From an uncultured Lachnospiraceae bacterium (GTDB lineage Bacteria > Bacillota > Clostridia > Lachnospirales > Lachnospiraceae): 64,000 nucleotides of DNA. The notes below the pieces were generated by a model that worked only from the letters and a program-made list of their open reading frames with translations, searched no databases and was not told where the DNA came from. A program made the translations under genes and the position numbers. Positions 25,461 through 34,321 of the stretch are shown one piece after another. The DNA lies in assembly GCA_944383545.1 (NCBI GenBank), contig CALWPY010000004.1:1-64000 (forward strand), in the 5' to 3' direction. How positions within the stretch are numbered: position 1 is the first letter of the stretch; every line of letters starts with the position of its first letter.

Positions 25461-26630
25461 TTACCTGTTAATCCCCGCTTTTTTTGCCTCATCACAGACA
25501 GCCTTTGCAACTGCTTTTGCTACTCTTTCATCAAATGCATCAGGAATGATATATTCCTCATTAAGTTCTTCATCCGTTATTATGTCAGCTATGGCTCTTG
25601 CCGCCGCCATCTTCATTTCCTCGGTTATTGCTGTTGCTCTTGCATCCAGAGCGCCCCTGAATATTCCCGGGAATACAAGCACGTTATTTATCTGGTTAGG
25701 ATAGTCCGACCTTCCTGTTGCCATAACACGCACTCCACCCTTTTTTGCCTCTTCAGGCATTATTTCAGGCACAGGATTTGCCATTGCAAATACTATGGAG
25801 TCCTCAGCCATTTCTGCTACCATCTCGGATGTCACAATATTAGGAGCCGATACTCCGATAAATACATCCTTGCCCTTGATAATTTCTGCCAATGCCCCCC
25901 TCTGTTTTTCCTTATTTGTAATTTCTGCCATTTCCTTTTGTGCAGGATTCATCCAGTCTTCTCCCGGGCAGAGTGCTCCCTGCCTGTCACAGAGAACTAC
26001 ATTTCCTATACCCATTTGAAGAAGAAGTTTACATATGGAAATTCCTGCCGAGCCTGCTCCGTTAATTACAACATTTGCTTCGGAAAATTTCTTTCCTACT
26101 AATTTAAGCGCATTTATAAGACCGGCAGATACAACTATTGCAGTACCGTGCTGGTCATCATGAAATACCGGAATATCCAGTTCTTCCTTAAGCCTTCTTT
26201 CTATTTCAAAGCACCTTGGCGCAGATATATCCTCCAGATTTATTCCTCCGAATACGGGAGCTATACGTTTTACCGTTTCAATTATCTCCTCAGTATCCTT
26301 GGTATCCAGACATATCGGGAATGCATCAACTCCTCCGAATTCTTTAAATAGTATAGCCTTCCCTTCCATAACAGGAATGGCTGCTTCCGGTCCTATATCT
26401 CCGAGGCCGAGTACGGCAGTACCGTCAGATACAACTGCCACGGTGTTGCTTTTACATGTATATTTATATACATCCTCTTTATTATCTCTTATTTTTCTGC
26501 ATGGCTCCGCAACTCCCGGAGTGTATGCAGTACTTAAATCATCCCTTGTTTTAACCGCTATCTTTGATACTACTTCAAGCTTTCCATGATTTTCCTCATG
26601 CAGCTTTAAACTCATTTCATTGTAATCCAT
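25461..26630 (-). CDS. NAD(P)-dependent malic enzyme
   Basis: The 389-aa enzyme decarboxylates malate to pyruvate. Landmarks are YTPGVAEPC, the catalytic region NLEDISAPRCFEIERRLKEE, the metal-binding DIPVFHDDQHGTA and the nucleotide-binding GAGSAGISICKLL. It is the short bacterial form without a phosphotransacetylase-like extension. The choice of NAD or NADP is not readable by eye. Its ribosome binding site spans the stop of the small coiled-coil gene 5 nt upstream. Confidence 0.93.
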   Translation of the reverse strand: MDYNEMSLKLHEENHGKLEVVSKIAVKTRDDLSTAYTPGVAEPCRKIRDNKEDVYKYTCKSNTVAVVSDGTAVLGLGDIGPEAAIPVMEGKAILFKEFGGVDAFPICLDTKDTEEIIETVKRIAPVFGGINLEDISAPRCFEIERRLKEELDIPVFHDDQHGTAIVVSAGLINALKLVGKKFSEANVVINGAGSAGISICKLLLQMGIGNVVLCDRQGALCPGEDWMNPAQKEMAEITNKEKQRGALAEIIKGKDVFIGVSAPNIVTSEMVAEMAEDSIVFAMANPVPEIMPEEAKKGGVRVMATGRSDYPNQINNVLVFPGIFRGALDARATAITEEMKMAAARAIADIITDEELNEEYIIPDAFDERVAKAVAKAVCDEAKKAGINR

Positions 26631-26635
26631 ATCCT

Positions 26636-26914
26636 TTAATCCTCTAACTTAACTCTTTTTATTTCTTCTTCATATTCGCAGATTTTAGCCTTTGCGTCAT
26701 CAATTCCTTCAAGTAATTCCTTCAAATCCTCATTTTCATATTCATTGTCTCTGTACTTCTTATATATGTAATCACCTATTTTTTCATAATTTTCCTTTAT
26801 AGTTGACTTTTCCTTGCTGATTTTAGTCTTGTATTTGGTGATTTCCACTGTATCGCTTGCCTTATCTCCTACACTTCTTGCAAACGAATTCATCTTGTCC
26901 ATAAATGCCATAAT
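26636..26914 (-). CDS. Small coiled-coil protein, unknown
   Basis: The 92-aa protein is charged and helical: an N-terminal MAFMDKMNSFARSVGDKASD, then a KTKISKEKSTIKENYEKIGD coiled coil and an acidic C-terminus. I recognise no catalytic motif; similar short proteins are widespread in Clostridia, sometimes fused to zinc ribbons. I choose the ATG at 26914 because AAAGGGG lies 8 nt upstream, rather than an in-frame start at 26959 that falls inside the promoter. It is the first gene of the malic enzyme transcript, 5 nt before malic enzyme. Confidence 0.7.
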   Translation of the reverse strand: MMAFMDKMNSFARSVGDKASDTVEITKYKTKISKEKSTIKENYEKIGDYIYKKYRDNEYENEDLKELLEGIDDAKAKICEYEEEIKRVKLED

Positions 26915-26950
26915 ATTACCCCTTTCTTTATCCGTCAGTTTAATAATATA

Positions 26951-26980
26951 ATTATACATTATTTTGTATCATCTTAACAA
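26951..26980 (-). promoter_or_regulatory. Candidate promoter for the small protein-malic enzyme operon
   Basis: TTGTTA (26975-26980) and a perfect TATAAT (26951-26956) are 18 bp apart on the minus strand, about 37 bp before the 26914 start and between jetC and this gene. Confidence 0.6.
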
Positions 26981-27022
26981 CTGCTTTATGAGTATAATTT
27001 ATCATTCATCATAAGCATAGTG

Positions 27023-30000
27023 CTATACAAAATCAAAAGTCTCCTGCTCATATGTAAGTTCGTTATACTCAAGCTCCTCCTGGTCTATACTGCTTGTATA
27101 ATCCACCACAACCGTAAGCTGTTTATCACCCTCCATTTTCTGTCCCAGAACATAGTTTACGTCAAACCTTCCGGTTATCGCCGGTGTAGCTCCTCTGGCA
27201 GGTACTATAAGCTGTATATTATTTGCTTTTAACAGTGCAAATATCGGCTCCCAGATATAGATATCCTTTGCCGCACCAAACGGGTTGTCAATAAATATTG
27301 TTCCCGTTTTCATTCCGTTTCCTCCTGCATTATACATGCCGGAAATATAATTAATTACGGATATGAGAAACTGGATATATATTCCCTGAGACTGTCCCGT
27401 ACTTCCTACTGCCTCCTCGTACTTAAGATAACGGCTGTTTTTGCTTATTCTCTCCCTCTTATAAAGGTTAAGTTTTATCATATTCATATCCGTAACAATC
27501 ACGCCGAAAAGCTTCTTAAGCGACAGGGCATTTCTTATATAACGTCTTCTGTCCTTGTCATCCTTAAAGGAGTCTGCCTGCTTAACTATGTCATCAATAT
27601 AATCCGACATCCTCTGCTTCATAAATTCCTGTTTCACATAAGGCACATGCAGGTCTATCATTTTAACTGATTCGCCATCCAGGATTATTCTCGAAAGCTT
27701 TTCCAGCTTGTCAAGCTCGGTTTTTACGTCTAAGCATCTCTGCAGGCATTGTTCCTCAAAGTTACTCTTTAAGAGCTCCATGTCATAGAGTCCTTTTTCA
27801 ATTCCGTCACGTTCCAAAGTTATATAATCAATGATTTCCTTAAGACTATCAAGCAGTTTCTTTGCTTCTCCATAATTTTCGGGTACTTCGGCATTTTCCC
27901 TTATTGTAGTTGAAAGCTCTGCCGCACCCGACTCATAAAGAGTATTTGAAACCGTCTGCTTAAACTTTTCTATTTCACGCTTTGCCCTGTCAAGCTGCTT
28001 TTTACTACGGTCAAATCTTATAAGCGTATCTTCAAATACCTCTCTTAAATTATCCTTATCTTCAGGGCTTGGTGAAGCGTTGGACAGGTCTATGTTATTT
28101 ATTGTAATAATTCTCTTTACATCCTTATAGAGGTCAGTCATAAAGCCCTGTTCTTTGTAATATGCCCTGCATCTCTCCTCACATTCCTCCGCCTCACTTT
28201 TAAGCTTCTTAAGAAGCTCTGCTCCGTCACGGAGCATGATTTCAATTTCAGAAAGCGGAGCATTTTCTTCGGTATACTTTCCATATGCCGACTCTACGTT
28301 TTTAACGGCATATGCAATGCTTCCCTCAAGTCTGTCTGCCTCACGGTTTTTCTCTGACAGCTTCTTTTCCGCCCCCGCTATCTCATACTGAAGCCTTTTA
28401 ATATTTTCACGGTACTCATCTATAAGTTTCTCTTCCGACCTGTAAATTTCACCCTTTTTACTCAGTTCTTCAAGATGAGAAACAGAAATGTTCCGCCTTG
28501 AAATATTATTTAATATGCGCTTCATACCCTTTGAAATTGCATCCATAAGGGCTCTTTTATCCTGAATCTTCTTTAAATCCTTTTCGGCACCTTCTGCATA
28601 TACATTTATTTTTGCCTTTAACTCTTCAAGACTTATGTTAAGAAGCTGATACTCGCCTTCTTTATAATAAGGCGCATATTTCTCCCATTCTTTTATAAGC
28701 TCTTCAGATTTTATCTTCCTGTCATTTAATGCCTCATTTAATGAATGTATATTAAGCAGGACTTCACTCTCTTCCTTTTCAAGTACGGTTTTCCTTTCGT
28801 TTAATTCCTTCACTGAAGTCTTAAGCTTATCTATACTTTTTTCCGCTTCGGATATTTCATCAGAAATGTCCTTCATTAAAAGAAGTACTTTTTCATCTTT
28901 TTTAAGAATTTCCGCCTTTTCTTCCGACTGTCTTATCTCATTTAAAAGTTTTTCCTTTTCTGATTCAGACTTTAATATTTTTTCTTTAAGAGAGGTTAAA
29001 TTTTCTTCGTCGAAAGAAATATCCTCGATTAAAGCTTTCAGCTCGTCAGGGGAATTAAGATAAGCGGATGTTTCCTCTGACGGCACAAATTTTAAATCAT
29101 CCTTTAAAGCATCTGCGGTTTCCTTAATTACTATAATTCTTTCCTTAATCTCATTTAATTTTTCGTCCTCAGCCTTAATCAGCGTATCTGCCGTATCAGA
29201 ATCCGTAAAAAACGCCTTAGATGCGCTTACGGAAATTATGTTATTTCCGTAAATTAAAGCTCTTTCACCTAAATTATCCATGTCATAAATATTTACGGTA
29301 CTGCTTCCCGTGTTAAGAGCCTTAAGCGAAGCATCATCCTTTATTTCGGAAAAATCCTTAACCAGAACTCCGTAAGGAAGAAGCGGATTTTCCTTTAGCA
29401 GAGCTTCCTTTTCTTCCTTTTTAAGTACCGAAATATAATCCATTCCGTACATGGCATATATTCCATGGCGGGTCGTAATATAATCTATGACTTTTTCAGC
29501 CGCCTTCGATACCTTAAGAAGCCTTCCGCTTTTTAATCTTTCAATGTTCTTTTCACATTCTGCCAGTTCTTTTTTTGCATCATTTAATTCACCTGCCGTC
29601 TTAGTAAGCCTTTCTTCTATTATTCTGCTTATCTCATCAGGTGTGTTTCCGCCATATATGTTCTTTAGCTTCTCCAGTCTTTCCGCGGTCTCCGAATACT
29701 TTTCACACAGAGTCTCAAGTTCTCCTTTTTTCTTCCTTTTTTCATCAAGGAGCCTTTCGGTAATTACTGCCTCAGACCTATAATCAGCCAAAGCCGTCTC
29801 GGTATTACCCAGAGTTTCCTTAAGCTCATCAGTTTTTATTTTTATTAAATCCCGTTCCTCTTGATTGTTTTTTAACCTGATATCTGTATCCTCAAAGGAA
29901 ACCTCACTTAATTTCATCATTTCTTCGGAAAGCCTGACTCTCAGTTTTTCAAGCTCCCCTTCTTTCTTCTCCCTGTCATGGTCAGATACCGCAAGCTGAA

Positions 30001-31411
30001 CAAAAAGCTCATTAAGGGTCTTTTTGTAATAGTCCCTTTTCTCATTAAGCCCCTCAAGGTCATTTGTAAGCTTTTCAATTTCCCTTCCCATGTCATATAT
30101 CTTATTATCAATAAGTTTTTTTAGATTAAATACATATGTATTTATATCCGAAAAATTACCGTCCGAAAAATTACTCAGCTCGTTTAACTCTGCTTCACAC
30201 TGCATATACCTCGCCTTTTCATCAAGGTATTCTGCATAATCACTTTTACACTCCTCTAAGTTACATCTATGTTCAAGCTCAATCTTTTTATTCTCAAGTT
30301 CCTCTTTATTTTTTATAAGCAAATCTATGTCAGCCCTTAAATCCTCAAGAATTCTTTTATCCTTGGATATCTTTAAGCACTCAAGTTTCTCAATCTGCTG
30401 ATTTTTAAGGTCAGTTTTTTCCTGCTTTTCTTTATATAAAAAAGCTTCCTTTTCTTCACTTTTTAACGCATAATCTTTACCTGCAAGATAAATTCCCGCA
30501 AGCTTATCTGATACTCCCTCCATATCCTTATAAAGCTCCGAAAAGGATTTAATTCTGTCTGCCAAAAGCTCTATAAGTTCTTTCTGGTGGTCGTAATCGG
30601 AAATATCTTTTTTCTTCTTTGCAAGCAGTGCAAGTCTGTCCTTTATGTCCACCAGAGTATCTGCCATAGCATCGCCGGTATTTTCATCCCTCTCAGTCTT
30701 TACCATAAATGCCTTCTCAATAATCTCTTCTATAAGAAGGTCCTCTACCACTTTTCTTGTGGTCTTATAGTTTGTCTCAAAATATGTTCTTACATGCCCC
30801 TCAGTTTTGTTAATACCTCTTATTATCTCCCACTGACTTTCATGCAGACCATAACTGCTGATAAAACGCTGATACTCACCTTTTCTGTCAAAAACCTTTA
30901 CTATAAGGTCCATGCTGTGATGCTCCAAATCCTTTAAGTAAGCCCTTAAAGCATGGTAGGAAATCCTCTCCCTGTCCTTTACAAGAGGAAGATTTATAAT
31001 GTCATTTTTATTGTAGTTTCTGTAAAAAATACAGTAATTAAAATACTCTACCGAAGCCACTCCGCTTTCATCTTCTGAGGTTTCATTAGCCTTTTTTGCA
31101 CAGAATCCGGTGGTCATGTAACGGTAGCCCTCTTTTATGTCACAATCATCCAGATTCCACTCAATAAGTGAATGAATTACGGTATTTTTGTTTCCTGTCC
31201 TGAAAAGCTTTTCAATCGGCTGCTTATCATCCAGAGTACAGTTTGGTATCAGATTCTGCATGAGAAGAAGCATGAGAACACTTTTTCCTCCGCCGTTTGC
31301 AAGGTCATAAAGTGTATTTTTGCCATACATCTTCATGGTAAAATCATCATAATATTGTGTTCCGAAATTATATTTTACATTATTAACCCTTATTCTGTTT
31401 ATATTAGGCAT
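27023..31411 (-). CDS. jetC: JetC-like SMC/MukB-type ATPase (Wadjet family)
   Basis: The 1462-aa protein starts MPNINRIRVNN and has a P-loop NGGGKS at residues 39-44, very long coiled coils, a mid-protein hinge (about 630-800), a signature-like GSTGQSQGIYIQF near the C-terminus and Walker B-like GTIFIDNPFG at about 1370. This is the head-coil-hinge plan of MukB/JetC, which forms a DNA-loop-extruding complex with JetA (kleisin) and JetB. The residue after the Walker B aspartate is Asn, where SMC ATPases usually have catalytic Glu. I use the ATG at 31411, 5 nt after GGGAGGTGA, overlapping jetB by 8 nt. No jetD gene follows. Confidence 0.85.
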   Translation of the reverse strand: MPNINRIRVNNVKYNFGTQYYDDFTMKMYGKNTLYDLANGGGKSVLMLLLMQNLIPNCTLDDKQPIEKLFRTGNKNTVIHSLIEWNLDDCDIKEGYRYMTTGFCAKKANETSEDESGVASVEYFNYCIFYRNYNKNDIINLPLVKDRERISYHALRAYLKDLEHHSMDLIVKVFDRKGEYQRFISSYGLHESQWEIIRGINKTEGHVRTYFETNYKTTRKVVEDLLIEEIIEKAFMVKTERDENTGDAMADTLVDIKDRLALLAKKKKDISDYDHQKELIELLADRIKSFSELYKDMEGVSDKLAGIYLAGKDYALKSEEKEAFLYKEKQEKTDLKNQQIEKLECLKISKDKRILEDLRADIDLLIKNKEELENKKIELEHRCNLEECKSDYAEYLDEKARYMQCEAELNELSNFSDGNFSDINTYVFNLKKLIDNKIYDMGREIEKLTNDLEGLNEKRDYYKKTLNELFVQLAVSDHDREKKEGELEKLRVRLSEEMMKLSEVSFEDTDIRLKNNQEERDLIKIKTDELKETLGNTETALADYRSEAVITERLLDEKRKKKGELETLCEKYSETAERLEKLKNIYGGNTPDEISRIIEERLTKTAGELNDAKKELAECEKNIERLKSGRLLKVSKAAEKVIDYITTRHGIYAMYGMDYISVLKKEEKEALLKENPLLPYGVLVKDFSEIKDDASLKALNTGSSTVNIYDMDNLGERALIYGNNIISVSASKAFFTDSDTADTLIKAEDEKLNEIKERIIVIKETADALKDDLKFVPSEETSAYLNSPDELKALIEDISFDEENLTSLKEKILKSESEKEKLLNEIRQSEEKAEILKKDEKVLLLMKDISDEISEAEKSIDKLKTSVKELNERKTVLEKEESEVLLNIHSLNEALNDRKIKSEELIKEWEKYAPYYKEGEYQLLNISLEELKAKINVYAEGAEKDLKKIQDKRALMDAISKGMKRILNNISRRNISVSHLEELSKKGEIYRSEEKLIDEYRENIKRLQYEIAGAEKKLSEKNREADRLEGSIAYAVKNVESAYGKYTEENAPLSEIEIMLRDGAELLKKLKSEAEECEERCRAYYKEQGFMTDLYKDVKRIITINNIDLSNASPSPEDKDNLREVFEDTLIRFDRSKKQLDRAKREIEKFKQTVSNTLYESGAAELSTTIRENAEVPENYGEAKKLLDSLKEIIDYITLERDGIEKGLYDMELLKSNFEEQCLQRCLDVKTELDKLEKLSRIILDGESVKMIDLHVPYVKQEFMKQRMSDYIDDIVKQADSFKDDKDRRRYIRNALSLKKLFGVIVTDMNMIKLNLYKRERISKNSRYLKYEEAVGSTGQSQGIYIQFLISVINYISGMYNAGGNGMKTGTIFIDNPFGAAKDIYIWEPIFALLKANNIQLIVPARGATPAITGRFDVNYVLGQKMEGDKQLTVVVDYTSSIDQEELEYNELTYEQETFDFV

Positions 31412-32117
31412 CTTTATCACCTCCCAGAACACTGTAAATTTTCCCTTTATATTCCTCAAAATAATTTTCCGCCAACGCCTTAAACCTGTCAGTCGGATAA
31501 TATCTTTCTTCATTTTCTATAAAAAGCTTCTGTGACACAAGGAAATTAAAAGTAAGTTTGACGTAGCCTGTTCTTGAAGCCTTTGACGCCTTATTTTTTT
31601 CCTTATCAGAAGAAGTTACCACAGGAAGCTCATCCCAAAGTAATGCTATTGTCTTAAAACTTTCCTCCACAAGCTCATCCATGGAATAAATGGAAATATC
31701 TGCAGTAAGTGCAGAAAGATACTCCGTAACTGAATTAAGTGCCTCATCAGGCTTTATAAATTCCTTTACCTGAAACGAAGCGGAATCCTGATAAAAATTG
31801 AGAAGTATCATATAAATTATAAAATAAACCATATATAGCTCTTTATTAAGCCGGAGACCAAGCATCCTTTTCATGTCATCATTGGTATATCCAAATACCC
31901 TGTTTCCTTCTCCTGCAGTTATGTAAACCGAATCATTATATTCGTACATGTTTAAATTCAGCTTCTTAAGGAGTTTTGTTGTAATTTCATACACTTCGGC
32001 ATTTGAATAAAATTCCTCATAAAGCTCCCTCGTTTCCCTGTTGGAACGGGACACCTCCTGTCCTGTTATAAGGCAGGAATATATTTCAAGTGCCTTATCC
32101 AGATTACGGTTATCCAT
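31404..32117 (-). CDS. jetB: JetB-like protein (MukE-like subunit, DUF6063 type)
   Basis: The 237-aa protein is mostly helical, starting MDNRNLDKALEIYSCLITGQ and ending in TAENYF-like winged-helix sequence (YVKLTFNFLVSQKLF, YYPTDRFKALAENYF). Position between JetA and JetC, size and a tandem winged-helix feel fit JetB/MukE, which binds the kleisin. The start at 32117 has GGAG 8 nt upstream and overlaps jetA's stop by 8 nt, the same overlap as jetB-jetC, so the three genes are tightly coupled. The family name rests on my recollection of this gene set, not on a search. Confidence 0.75.
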   Translation of the reverse strand: MDNRNLDKALEIYSCLITGQEVSRSNRETRELYEEFYSNAEVYEITTKLLKKLNLNMYEYNDSVYITAGEGNRVFGYTNDDMKRMLGLRLNKELYMVYFIIYMILLNFYQDSASFQVKEFIKPDEALNSVTEYLSALTADISIYSMDELVEESFKTIALLWDELPVVTSSDKEKNKASKASRTGYVKLTFNFLVSQKLFIENEERYYPTDRFKALAENYFEEYKGKIYSVLGGDKDA

Positions 32118-33645
32118 TGGTGTATCTCCTTTCAAATTCCATATCAGTTATATAATCATCTTCCATTTTACCGGTTTTTATAATTTCTTCATTATTAAAT
32201 ATAACTTCAAAAACAACATCCTTAAAGTTTTCTTTGTCACTATCCGGCATATACTTTACTATCATTTCTTCAAGCATGGTATCCTGCTTTTCCATTATTT
32301 TTCTCATATCATATCTTTTCTTTCCTGCCAGATGTACGAGAAACGCATAGAAATCCCTGTTTTCAAATATTTCTTCACCAAATTTAATTTCAAGTATCGC
32401 ATTAAATTCTTTCAGGGAAACCTTATCCCATCTTGTTATACGCTCTAAAAGTTCCTTAAAGATAATGGCAAAATTCTTACCTGTTCTTTCATCCATAAGC
32501 TCATCATCATATTTAAAGTCAGGCACGGATGCTTCTTTTACAATCTTTTCACCCGCCATTCTATCCTCTGTTTTAAGAGTAAGGAGATTATCAATGGACT
32601 TAATTGAAAATGATTTTACAAGCTTAGGGGTAAAGAACGGCTTAATTATATATTCAAGCCACTCCGGTCTGTCCGCAGCATATATTTTTTTCAATGCCTC
32701 ATTAAAATCAAATACATTTCTAAGACTCTTATATTTTGCTCCCTGTATAATTTTCTCTGAAATCTGCGATAAGGCTGCCGTTTCTTTAATAAGCTCACTG
32801 TGACCCAGTATTGCTTTTTTAAGTTCTGTTTCCAATGCTCCTATATCATTCATTGCATTCGATTTTGTCACTTTGTATGAAGCCTTTTCCACTGCCTTAT
32901 CTACAAGTGCCTTATTTTTTTCAAAAAGCTTCTGTTCCTCACTAAACCATTTTGCAGTCCTTGACATGTATTCCTCATAGGCTTTTACACCCTCAAATAC
33001 ATCTATACCCATAAGCTTAATGATATCCTCTTTTTCCTTTTTAAGGCGGCTCACTTCACTGTTTATCCTCTTTACGACTTCTATTCCACCCTTAAAATTA
33101 TCGGATTTAATCATCTTTTCCAAAAGAAGCTGCTGAATGTTTATTTTACTTTCATCTTTTATTTCTTTAGTATCCAGATAAAATTCAATACCGTCCGCAG
33201 TAACGTGATAAAATACTTTTCCGTCTTTAACAGTGCTTTCTATGAGTCTCACTCTTGCCGTTTTTCTTGTTTTTGAATCCGGGTCATAAAATTTAAATTC
33301 AAAAGCTTTACCGTCATTTATAAGTTTATCAAATATATGCAGGGCAAGTTCTTTTTCCTCATTTTTTTCTTCACTTAAAGAAAAATCTCTGTGCAAAAGT
33401 TCCAAAAGAAATGCTTCATACTCCTCATATGTAATGTCCCGCTCATGGAAATTATTTTCATTAATAAGAAACCGCAGAGTTGCAACAGTTATATATCCCA
33501 TATCCAGATACTCATATTTTCCTTCTTTATATTGAGAAAAAACAGTATCATAGAGCACAAAAAAAGGATAATACCTTTTCAGATTCTGCATACGTTCCAT
33601 ATGTTCTGATATTATGTCGTTTATCATTACATGTTTTAATGCCAT
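32110..33645 (-). CDS. jetA: JetA-like protein (MukF-like kleisin, DUF5716 type)
   Basis: The 511-aa protein begins MALKHVMINDIISEHMERMQ and contains winged-helix-like segments, a charged coiled coil around residues 195-300 (VVKRINSEVSRLKKEKEDII) and a helical C-terminus. It fits the JetA family of Wadjet systems, the kleisin linking JetC heads. AAAGGA lies 8 nt before the ATG at 33645; an earlier in-frame start at 33678 lacks a site. Wadjet systems restrict plasmids by recognising DNA size through loop extrusion and cutting with JetD, which is missing here. Confidence 0.78.
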   Translation of the reverse strand: MALKHVMINDIISEHMERMQNLKRYYPFFVLYDTVFSQYKEGKYEYLDMGYITVATLRFLINENNFHERDITYEEYEAFLLELLHRDFSLSEEKNEEKELALHIFDKLINDGKAFEFKFYDPDSKTRKTARVRLIESTVKDGKVFYHVTADGIEFYLDTKEIKDESKINIQQLLLEKMIKSDNFKGGIEVVKRINSEVSRLKKEKEDIIKLMGIDVFEGVKAYEEYMSRTAKWFSEEQKLFEKNKALVDKAVEKASYKVTKSNAMNDIGALETELKKAILGHSELIKETAALSQISEKIIQGAKYKSLRNVFDFNEALKKIYAADRPEWLEYIIKPFFTPKLVKSFSIKSIDNLLTLKTEDRMAGEKIVKEASVPDFKYDDELMDERTGKNFAIIFKELLERITRWDKVSLKEFNAILEIKFGEEIFENRDFYAFLVHLAGKKRYDMRKIMEKQDTMLEEMIVKYMPDSDKENFKDVVFEVIFNNEEIIKTGKMEDDYITDMEFERRYTNG

Positions 33646-33723
33646 ATCTTTATCCTTTATACCATTAATATTATACAAATGAAATTATACTACAAATAAA
33701 ACCATTATACGAGAAAAAAATAA

Positions 33724-33747
33724 AGGACCCGATAAATTTCGGGTCCT
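33724..33747 (-). terminator. Rho-independent terminator after the BlaI-type gene
   Basis: AGGACCCGA (33724-33732) pairs perfectly with TCGGGTCCT (33739-33747), followed on the minus strand by TTATTTTTTT. It separates the BlaI-type gene from jetABC. Confidence 0.92.
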
Positions 33748-33773
33748 GAATTATATTAAAAAATCCAAGTTGC

Positions 33774-34175
33774 TTACTTAAGTTTTTCTATGAGTTCCAC
33801 AAGCTTCTTTTTATCCTCATTTGAAATTTTAACATCCTTGCATATAGCGCTCATCATATCTGCTATTGAGCCATTATACCAGAAATTAGCATACTCTTCA
33901 TTGATATATGCAAGATAATCCTTCTCATCAATAACCGGCTCATAATAGAATACCATTCCATCCCTATATGAAGATATATAGCCCTTATTCACAAGATGTC
34001 CTGCGTATGTGCTTATGGTTGTCCTGGCATAATTCTGCGCATATTTCTCATTCATTGTATTCATAACTTCCTGAACTGAAATAGGCTTCTTGTTATCCCA
34101 GATAATTTTCATAATACGCATTTCAAATTTAGTAAGCTCTGGATACTTTCCGTTATCGACTTTTTTCTTTCTCAT
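33774..34175 (-). CDS. BlaI/MecI/CopY-family transcriptional repressor
   Basis: The 133-aa protein has the winged helix of BlaI repressors: LTKFEMRIMKIIWDNKKPIS, VQEVMNTMNEKYAQNYARTT and STYAGHLVNKGYISSYRDG, then a helical dimer tail. No BlaR1/MecR1 sensor peptidase or copper ATPase gene is adjacent, so it is an orphan with unknown signal. It has its own promoter and terminator. A role in regulating neighbours such as jetABC is possible but not shown. Confidence 0.88.
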   Translation of the reverse strand: MRKKKVDNGKYPELTKFEMRIMKIIWDNKKPISVQEVMNTMNEKYAQNYARTTISTYAGHLVNKGYISSYRDGMVFYYEPVIDEKDYLAYINEEYANFWYNGSIADMMSAICKDVKISNEDKKKLVELIEKLK

Positions 34176-34229
34176 TGTTATAACCTCTCCTTTTGGTATT
34201 TTTTTATTATTTTATAAATAAAACAAGTT

Positions 34230-34247
34230 CAAATTAAAAATAATTTG
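34230..34247. promoter_or_regulatory. Inverted repeat, candidate operator of the BlaI-type gene
   Basis: CAAATTA (34230-34236) and TAATTTG (34241-34247) form a perfect 7-bp dyad with a 4-bp spacer, downstream of the -10 box and in the untranslated leader. Adjacent TTACAA/TTGTAA sequence resembles BlaI-type half-sites. Autorepression is inference. Confidence 0.4.
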
Positions 34248-34268
34248 TAACAACTAATAATTACTCCT

Positions 34269-34297
34269 ATTTTAACAATAATCATTCTAAAAGTCAA
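34269..34297 (-). promoter_or_regulatory. Sigma-A promoter of the BlaI-type gene
   Basis: TTGACT (34292-34297) and TAAAAT (34269-34274) are 17 bp apart on the minus strand, each 5/6 to consensus, about 95 bp before the start codon. Confidence 0.75.
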
Positions 34298-34321
34298 TGC
34301 AAAGCTCTGAAAAAGGAAAAA

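Noticed and set aside
31412-31513. N-terminal extension of JetC to 31513
   Set aside because: It would overlap jetB by 110 nt without a ribosome binding site, while GGGAGGTGA stands 5 nt before the ATG at 31411 and MPNINRIRVNN is a natural SMC-head start.
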